Shown here piece by piece: positions 7,118 through 12,362 of a DNA stretch of 12,362 nucleotides. Source of the DNA: Scytalidium lignicola. Its lineage: Eukaryota > Ascomycota > Leotiomycetes. The position numbers and the translations under genes were made by a program. The notes beneath the pieces are model-generated. The model had not been told where the DNA came from and ran no database searches. It worked only from the letters and a program-made list of their open reading frames with translations. The stretch lies in assembly GCA_002812745.2 (NCBI GenBank), contig NCSJ02000633.1:1-12362 (forward strand). Reading direction: 5' to 3'. Positions within the stretch are counted from its first letter, which is position 1. Each line of letters starts with the position of its first letter.

Positions 7118-8383
7118 TCAAGCAATTACAGCCTCGATAACAGCAATAGTGCCCACTTCCGCTCTCCAAATTTTAACAATCTTAAACCCACTCTTTCTCA
7201 ATAGCTCGTACCACTGTGTTTCAGTTCGTTCCATTCCACCGCCCTGCATCATCAAAAGATCAAACATCGCCTCACGGTATCCGCACCCAACATCCGGCAG
7301 AACCGATTCGTGAATCAACAGTCTAGAGTAGTTTGGTGTGTCTTTCATCGCAGCGCAAGTGGCCTCGAGGATTTTGATGCTCAGTCCGTCATTCCAGGCA
7401 TGCAGTATACGACGCAGGTGATAATACTTGGCTCCTTTAATAGTCTGTGGATTGAAGAAGTTGTGTACCATGGGCTCAAAGCCTTCTTTCTTCGCTTGGG
7501 CAACATCAACCTGGTTGATTGTTTTGGGAAGGTCCTGCAGGATAAAGCGTCCTTTAAGACTTGGGTATTCTGTCTGAAGTCTTTTGATTGCCTGACCAAA
7601 GCCTCCACCGATGTCGACAAGAGTGACAGCATCATAGTCGGTGCGAAGCTCACTAATGTTTCCTGAGAATGGGTAGGGTGGTTTCATTTCTTTGCGGAAA
7701 CTCTCTTGGATACTCAGGCCGAGCCGTAGATAGCATTGGCCTCTGGGTTATTTTCATACCATTCCCAGACAGGTTCTCCCAGGACCTCGGTGAACACATT
7801 GTCGTCAGCTGCACCTGTCGTTTTATATCCACGTTTTTTGAGCCATTCCGGAAATCTCCCCCAAATGATCATTCGCTGGTCGAAATGTGCTATCAGCCAG
7901 TTACGAAGAGCCGGGACGTTCAGCGCCCGAGTGAGTGGAGTGGGTTCCCATTGCGTCGCATCTGTTTGCTTAAGGTATCCCATAGAGCTTATTGCGCGCA
8001 TGATTCGTTGAAGAATCATAGGGTCGGCGTTTGTCTTTTACATAATATCATTGAGGCTCGTAGGTTTGTTGATAATTTCAAAGAGCTTCAGATCTATCGC
8101 AATTCGCACCGCCGTATATGCATGCGGCTCGGGAGATATAAGCTTTTTATTCCAGGTTGCCTGTTTCAATTGGTGAACTCACCTGGGAGGACAAGTTGAT
8201 AATGGAGAAAGCCGGTCCAAGAACCGTCCCCAAAGTCTTCTGGGCCATGGTACCAATTCGTTCCTTGGCAGCAGCTATCGCCCCAGCATTATTAGGGCTA
8301 TCTTGGGAGAAGTTAAAGAGGTCATCGAAGGCAGCATTCATGTCAGCCTGCAGCTGTTTAAGTTGCGCAATCTCCTCGGCCAT
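7118..8383 (-). pseudogene. Fungal class II (COMT-like) SAM-dependent O-methyltransferase, broken
   Basis: The family transfers methyl from SAM to a hydroxyl on phenolic or polyketide substrates. ATG is at 8383 to 8381; 67 codons follow up to a canonical GTGAGT donor at 8182. Reading resumes in an open frame with TAVRIAIDLKLFE, the usual dimerisation/winged-helix region. Acceptor options ending at 8161, 8143 or 8128 all keep frame, giving unusually short introns of 22, 40 or 55 nt. TAA at 8040-8038 interrupts DIM-stop-KTNADP, probably a former CAA. The frame then runs to a stop at 7716, and a one-base shift around 7717-7720 leads into the C-terminal frame. That part has the SAM-binding LVDIGGGFG, then LQDLP, the catalytic His in RILHAWND (about residue 315) and ESVLP. 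The rebuilt length of about 408 residues is normal. The 7687-7118 piece alone lacks the N-terminal domain. Same strand as the P450 upstream. Confidence 0.85.
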
Positions 8384-8829
8384 GTTCCCTGTTGCTTTCG
8401 GCGTTACTTGGATCTTCACTTTCTTGGAACCGGTGACTGCACAAAACAGAACGAATAACGGAGTAAATTTTAAGACGCGAATAGGTTGAAAAGGACTGAA
8501 ATTTGCACTTGAGGATCCGGGTTAAGGAGTGTATCTTGTAACGAAAGGTAGGAAGCTGACACTCTTTCTTGTACATGGCCTAGCAGAGGCTAAAAGTAGT
8601 GCTGAATCAGCTCATATTCGCGGCACAAGCTGCTCGACATGTATGCAAGGATCAGCTCTGCCGCCCAAGGCTAGCAATTAGTAAAAGCTCTGTTGCGCGG
8701 CAGCGCTAAACCTAAATAATATTGACACTGCTCCACATGTCTCTCACAAAGATACAGGCCGTAACGTTTGTTCATCCTAGTTATTCCGTTTCGCTCACGT
8801 GATGCGTCGGGTATCTGTGCGCCTTCGTA
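8384..8829. other. Upstream region of the O-methyltransferase, no gene seen
   Basis: Short overlapping ORFs on both strands have no recognisable content. The region should hold the methyltransferase promoter; I see no convincing TATA box at the expected distance. It is also the 5' side of the decayed plus-strand ORF that begins at 8830. Confidence 0.4.
8795..8802. promoter_or_regulatory. Palindromic E-box-type site TCACGTGA
   Basis: An exact TCACGTGA palindrome lies 28 bp before the ATG of the decayed ORF at 8830 and about 410 bp upstream of the O-methyltransferase start. CACGTG is the core bound by bHLH regulators in fungi (Cbf1, Pho4 type). Function here is inference; an 8-bp site can occur by chance. 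Confidence 0.25.
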
Positions 8830-9160
8830 ATGCCGTCTCCTTCCACCGTCCTACCTACCCCCCCAGACGCCCAAGAATATATACCACGGCAAACTCTAAG
8901 TGATAAAGAAAGGGGGCTTAATCGGCAGAGATTGGCTTGGGAGATTGAGCTACAGAGAGAAGATACGACTACGTGATATTCAAGTAGAAGAACGTAGACG
9001 AAACGATGAACAGCATGAACAACAACGATTAATACGCGAACCGTAGACCTGGTTAGAGCAGAGACGACCTCTTCCCGACTACCAAGACCAGCTACGTTGT
9101 TGGGAGAGGGAGAAACGAGATGCGGCTGGTTTAGCAGTCCCAGTCTTAGCAGTAGTATAA
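8830..9160 (+). pseudogene. Decayed small ORF encoding an Arg/Gln/Glu-rich protein
   Basis: From ATG at 8830 the frame reads MPSPSTVLPTPPDAQEYIPR, then a charged helical run (SDKERGLNRQRLAWEIELQR) to a stop right after EDTTT. One base further on, the frame from 8972 continues in the same style (RDIQVEERRRNDEQHEQQRL), crosses TAG at 9044 and ends with TAA at 9158, near LPDYQDQLRCWEREKRDAAG. The Arg/Gln/Glu composition carrying over the junction argues that both halves were one protein of about 110 residues, mostly coiled coil with a proline-rich head. One frameshift and one probable CAG-to-TAG nonsense codon disable it. I do not recognise the family; it may belong to a repeat element. It lies between the two minus-strand genes, in the opposite direction. 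Confidence 0.5.
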
Positions 9161-9529
9161 AAAGTGCAAATACTCCATGTGTAACCAAACTAGAATACAC
9201 AGAGCGTGGGATTCAGCTTCATACCGTACCGTACCAGGAAATTCAACCGACCTGTCATACGCACACTGTACAAACTAGGTGTGTAAACGTATAGTCCCTG
9301 TGTAACACGATCAATTGGATCTCAAATTGGTGATACTATACGAATTGGACGTCCAGTTCGGCGCACATTAGTGTCCATTTCATGAATTGAACAACTTGAT
9401 GAACACCATACTGGAGATCAACTGTTAATCGTACGGCATTCAGCTTTAACCCCTAACACTTTGATCCTGGTGAAGACCACCTATACTCTATGTACATGAT
9501 CCTTTAATCAAAATCTGCACAACTTCTGA
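9161..9529. other. Spacer downstream of the P450, no gene seen
   Basis: No recognisable coding sequence. AATTGG or AATTGA recurs at about 9313, 9325, 9343 and 9386, and GAATTGGACGTCCAGTTC (9342-9359) is an 18-bp palindrome with one mismatched pair. TACCGTACCGTACC near 9223-9236 is a short direct repeat. Confidence 0.45.
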
Positions 9530-11615
9530 TTATACTAATGTGAAAACCAGCTTCAGCTTCCCCGGTGTGAATGCAAAATGATCCGTCAAATCTTCTGTAA
9601 CCTCGCTTCCATCATGACCTGGTGCAAAATTAATGGAGAACTTTGCCACCAACATGCTGACGATAGTACGGAGCTCGAGAAGAGCCAACTGTTTGCCAAC
9701 ACAGCTTTGTTGACCTATGATTAGGAGTTTTTGTCAGTGACCATGCGAACACAAGGAGCGCAGAACGAAACGAGATGAATCGCGGAATTTGAGTAACTTG
9801 AAGCTTACCCAAAGAGAAAGGTGCATATCCAACTTTGTTTATAATAAGTTCTGGCTGTGAAGACCAGCGTTCAGGAATGAACTCATTAGGCTTCACAAAA
9901 CAACTTCCCACTTATACAAATCCGTCAGTACCAAAATCCACTAACAAAATTAGAGGAGAAATTACATCTCTACACCGTATAGCCCGGTGAATATACTGTA
10001 ACATTCCCGGGAATAAAAGTCTTCCCGATAGTAATCCCTTCAGGAGGAGTAAGATACTGCAAGCCGGACAAAATTGCTGGCCAGAGCCGCAGAGTCTCAT
10101 TAATAATGCCGTTCAGCAGTGGCACATCTTGCAATGCTTTGAAATCGACTTCTGCACTGCTTTTTGGAAGACTAGACAGCTCGGCGCGGAGGAGAGTTTG
10201 TTTCGAGGGGTATGCAACGAGGAAATAGAAGAGATGGGTTAGTGTTCCAGCAGTTGTTTCGCTAAAATTTCCACCGTTAGCTGGATATCATCTCATGTCA
10301 TCCTGCCCTGTCACTTACGTGCCCGCGAGGACGATCAGTCTCGAATCTCCATTCAAATAATGTAGAGCATTCACTTTATCTTCGCTTTTGTTGTAGTCTT
10401 TGATCAGATTCGACATCACATCCGCTACCTCATCATCCTTATCTGCCTGCAGCTAAAAGTAAGCAACCTCTCATATTCACAGCCTAAACCCAAAGTTTTA
10501 CAGCGAGAGCACGTCTCTCACCTTCATCCTCTCATCCGTTAATCCGGTACACCATTCTGTAAAGTTCTCAGATGGACTCCCCGGCAGCCAACTCAACGTC
10601 CCTATTACCCATGGCACTGGCGCCAATGCCGCGAACAGCTTGACACTTCCCGCCAGAATCTCGAGAATAAAATGTCCCTGACCAGTCTCGACCGTCCCAA
10701 ACGACTTCCCGAATGCAATCACACCCATAGTGTCGAAGCTGTACCAGAGGAGCCTAACGACGGATCCAGCGTGGGTGCTCATTACACTGACGAGGGACTT
10801 AGAGGTTTGAAGAATACGCTCTTCATACGTGCGAAGGGCTGGAGATGTTTAGTAAGAATAAACAGTTAGGAGGTCTTTAGATGTGCTGCAACTAGCGAGA
10901 CATTCATACGGGGGCGGCTTTTAATGTGTCACTCGCGGAACAATCAAAAAGGGGAGAAATTAATGAAAACAACCTTTCATGCCGAAACCCTTATCCCAGA
11001 TTCGGCGTCTCTTCGCGTGAACCTGCCTATCCCGTGTGGTCTGCAACGACATTAATGGCTTCATAGAATCATACCAAGGCCCCTTTACGCATCTTGAGCC
11101 GGGACCGAGGATAATAGGTACCGCAGCTGGATCAAATATTACTATTTCGTTCGGTCCTGAGGATGGTCAGCCAGACTGCATTGAGGCGAAGGCAATTCCA
11201 CCAAGGAGAAGGTACCAGTCCGCACAAAATCTCCATACTCCCGATACAATCTATCCAGCAACCGAAAGTTATCCCACCTAGGAATTACATGGTACGAATG
11301 CCAAAACTTCGATACCCGCGCACCAGCAGGCCCAGGGAAATGTCGAAGAGGGTGGAAGAATAGACGGTAGATCACAATACTCATCCACAGAGCACCAGCG
11401 AAAGACGCCGAGATTGCTGTTGTCGCGAATGCAGACACCATAAAGCCTCGTTGAAGATAAAGAAGGTGAACCCAGAACAGAAGAGTTGAAGTGATAATTG
11501 ACAACGCTATAATTGCTAGTGCTTCCTCATGCCGCTCGCCGTAAATGAAATACCCTAAATACGCCGTCAGGCCTGCGGCNGCTGCAGAGCAGCATACGGC
11601 AGCGAGTCCCGTCAT
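9530..11615 (-). CDS. Cytochrome P450 monooxygenase, seven exons, with one in-frame TAG
   Basis: A haem-thiolate monooxygenase, probably ER-anchored. Exons (transcript order): 11615-11216, 11156-10974, 10838-10522, 10452-10319, 10261-9966, 9910-9809, 9714-9530. Phases agree throughout and total 1617 nt, 538 codons. Introns are 59, 135, 69, 57, 55 and 94 nt, with GT donors, AG acceptors and branch sites such as CTGAC, TACTAAAC and CTAAC. ATG context is CACAATGAC. Residues 3-87 hold about three membrane helices, more than the usual one, followed by the hinge HPLRHFPGP. HAKRRRIWDKGF (180-191) is helix C, AGTETT (343-348) the I-helix oxygen site, ETLR (400-403) the K-helix ExxR, PERW 456-459, and FSLGQQSCVG (475-484) the haem loop with Cys482. 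Codon 442 (9972-9970) is TAG in GYTV-stop-R, where His or Gln is usual, so the protein would end before the haem Cys. Codon 12 holds the N at 11580. Substrate cannot be inferred. Confidence 0.9.
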
Positions 11616-11892
11616 TGTGTTCGTTTTCCGCAGTCCCAAAGTTAAGAGGCGAGGAATTCCTGGACAGATGTAGAAATAAGAAGTCGTCGAAAAACTTTAT
11701 TGAAGGGGCAGCAAGCTTAGTAGACTCTGGATATACCGGACTCAGTTATATCGGACTACATACATTCATTCCCCTCTTTATAGCGGAGAATTTAGCAAAA
11801 CCGAGCAGGGATAATTTGAATAGGAGCAGGGATAAGAAAAGCTAACATCTGGGCGGCAACGCTAAGAATCCTTGCAGCGCGGAGCTTAGAAT
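11616..11892. other. Upstream region of the P450
   Basis: No gene is visible. On the minus strand CAATAAAG lies about 85 bp before the ATG and is the only TATA-like string I see. GAGCAGGGATAA is repeated exactly at 11802-11813 and 11824-11835, 22 bp apart, and ATAT(AC)CGGACT is repeated near 11732 and 11747. These short direct repeats could be regulator sites of the P450 promoter, or slippage products. Confidence 0.35.
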
Positions 11893-11920
11893 GGTGAGTG
11901 AATTTCCTAATTCGCTCACC
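11893..11920. repeat. 12-bp-stem hairpin
   Basis: GGTGAGTGAATT at 11893-11904 and AATTCGCTCACC at 11909-11920 are complementary except for one pair that would be G-U in RNA, around a TCCT loop. It lies 32 bp before the MITE end. Also, CACCGCCTTG at 11917-11926 is the exact complement of CAAGGCGGTG at 12231-12240 beyond the MITE. Confidence 0.55.
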
Positions 11921-11952
11921 GCCTTGACAACTGACTTTTCTGGCTTATGATA

Positions 11953-12191
11953 CGTAAGGGGGTGTGAGAAATGATTCGGCATCCCCCTGCAAGCGAGAAT
12001 CTTTTGGCCTAATCAGGAGATTTTCTCACGCTGTTCTGGTAACTTTATGGAAACCTTGTATAGTATGAGGAATCTAAACTGGTGCGATCGCTTAAAAGTA
12101 TCAAGGCAGCGTGAATTTTAGACAAGTAGAGCACCTGATTGGCCTTTTCGCTTGCAGGGGGGTGTCGAATCATTTCTGACACCCCCTTACG
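11953..12191. mobile_element. MITE with ~65-bp terminal inverted repeats and TA target site
   Basis: Left end CGTAAGGGGGTGTGAGAAAT (from 11953) and the complement of the right end, CGTAAGGGGGTGTCAGAAAT (from 12191 backwards), agree closely over about 65 bp. The match includes GATTCG, CCCCCTGCAAGCGA and, after a small indel, GGCC(A/T)AATCAGG. TA flanks both ends (11951-11952 and 12192-12193), the target of Tc1/mariner-type transposases. Each arm also folds on itself, GGGGGTGTC pairing with GACACCCCC. The ~100-bp interior encodes nothing. Length is 239 bp. It is about 340 bp upstream of the P450 start and could affect its promoter. Confidence 0.8.
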
Positions 12192-12236
12192 TACGTAAGG
12201 GGGTGTCAGAAATGAATCACGCACCCCCTGCAAGGC
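12192..12236. repeat. Third copy of the MITE end, head to head with the right arm
   Basis: TACGTAAGGGGGTGTCAGAA begins at 12192, shares its TA with the MITE's right flank, and continues ATGAATCACGCACCCCCTGC, closely resembling the left arm. With the right arm it makes a palindrome centred on TACGTACGTA (12188-12197). After CCTGCAAGGCGG it diverges from the other arms and no matching far end is seen before the window closes. Confidence 0.7.
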
Positions 12237-12295
12237 GGTGTAGCCAACACATTGCCACTTTTAAATAAACAAACATTGTTTACCCTCCTATATTT

Positions 12296-12304
12296 TACTA
12301 CTAT

Positions 12305-12337
<33 letters not shown>

Positions 12338-12351
12338 TACTACTACTACTT
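12296..12351. repeat. ACT trinucleotide microsatellite
   Basis: About 56 bp of ACT/TAC repeats, with one ATT near the start and a CCACCA interruption at 12331-12336. It resembles the interrupted TTA/ACT array at 4831-4956 in unit type, but it lies outside the AT-rich compartment and is adjacent to the MITE cluster. Confidence 0.85.
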
Positions 12352-12362
12352 TAATGGCATGG

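Noticed and set aside
7310..8489. Plus-strand ORFs of 91-176 codons (7310-7666, 7669-8199, 7736-8011, 8157-8489)
   Set aside because: They are antisense to the O-methyltransferase exons, which show clear family motifs; the plus-strand products have no recognisable features.
8781..9200. Minus-strand ORF of 139 codons
   Set aside because: It lies opposite the charged Arg/Gln/Glu reading. Its Leu/Ser/Val-rich product is the usual antisense image of such DNA and shows no domain.
11036..11363. Plus-strand ORFs of 66-81 codons
   Set aside because: Antisense to P450 exons 1 and 2, whose phase-consistent model accounts for this stretch.
12045..12233. 62-codon minus-strand ORF
   Set aside because: It runs through the MITE arms and interior, and the terminal repeats explain the sequence.

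Overview
The window looks like nuclear DNA of a filamentous ascomycete (Pezizomycotina). Three things point there: short spliceosomal introns with GT donors, CTRAY-type branch sites and AG acceptors; two genes of typical fungal secondary-metabolism families; and an AT-rich half full of transposon relics whose stop codons mostly fit C-to-T change at CpA, the pattern left by repeat-induced point mutation (RIP). I see no tRNA, rRNA or CRISPR array. Species cannot be named from the sequence. Single Ns lie at 24, 1277, 3486, 4057 and 11580.

Left half (1-about 4960) is an AT-rich repeat compartment without an intact gene. It holds a ~52-bp tandem repeat (341-440), a minisatellite built from ~15-bp and 48-60-bp units (765-1185), a ~57-bp duplication (1248-1360), a likely solo LTR (1394-1660), a 286-bp foldback element made of GGTCTG/ACGGTC modules (1894-2179), the C-terminal relic of a pogo-type transposase (2229-2990), a long relic of a hAT transposase (3541-4627), and a trinucleotide microsatellite at the edge (4831-4956).

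Right half (about 5000-12362) has ordinary base composition. It begins with an unrecognised 114-codon ORF (5046-5390) and a second, frameshifted pogo-type relic (5396-5992), then about 800 bp without a gene, and a small inverted-repeat element (6807-6972). Two minus-strand genes follow. One is a class II O-methyltransferase (8383 to 7118) broken by a nonsense codon and a frameshift. The other is a cytochrome P450 (11615 to 9530) for which a complete seven-exon, 538-codon model can be drawn, spoiled only by one TAG before the haem-binding exon. Between them lies a decayed plus-strand ORF rich in Arg, Gln and Glu (8830-9160). Upstream of the P450 is a MITE with ~65-bp inverted ends and a third copy of the end placed head to head (11953-12236), then an ACT-type microsatellite (12296-12351).

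An oxygenase and an O-methyltransferase side by side on one strand suggest the remains or edge of a natural-product cluster in which hydroxylation would be followed by O-methylation. Both coding regions carry a CAA/CAG-to-TAA/TAG type lesion, so the pair is probably decaying, perhaps by mutation spreading from the neighbouring repeats. No wholly new system is evident. The best leads are the paired decay, the modular foldback element and the triple-arm MITE.
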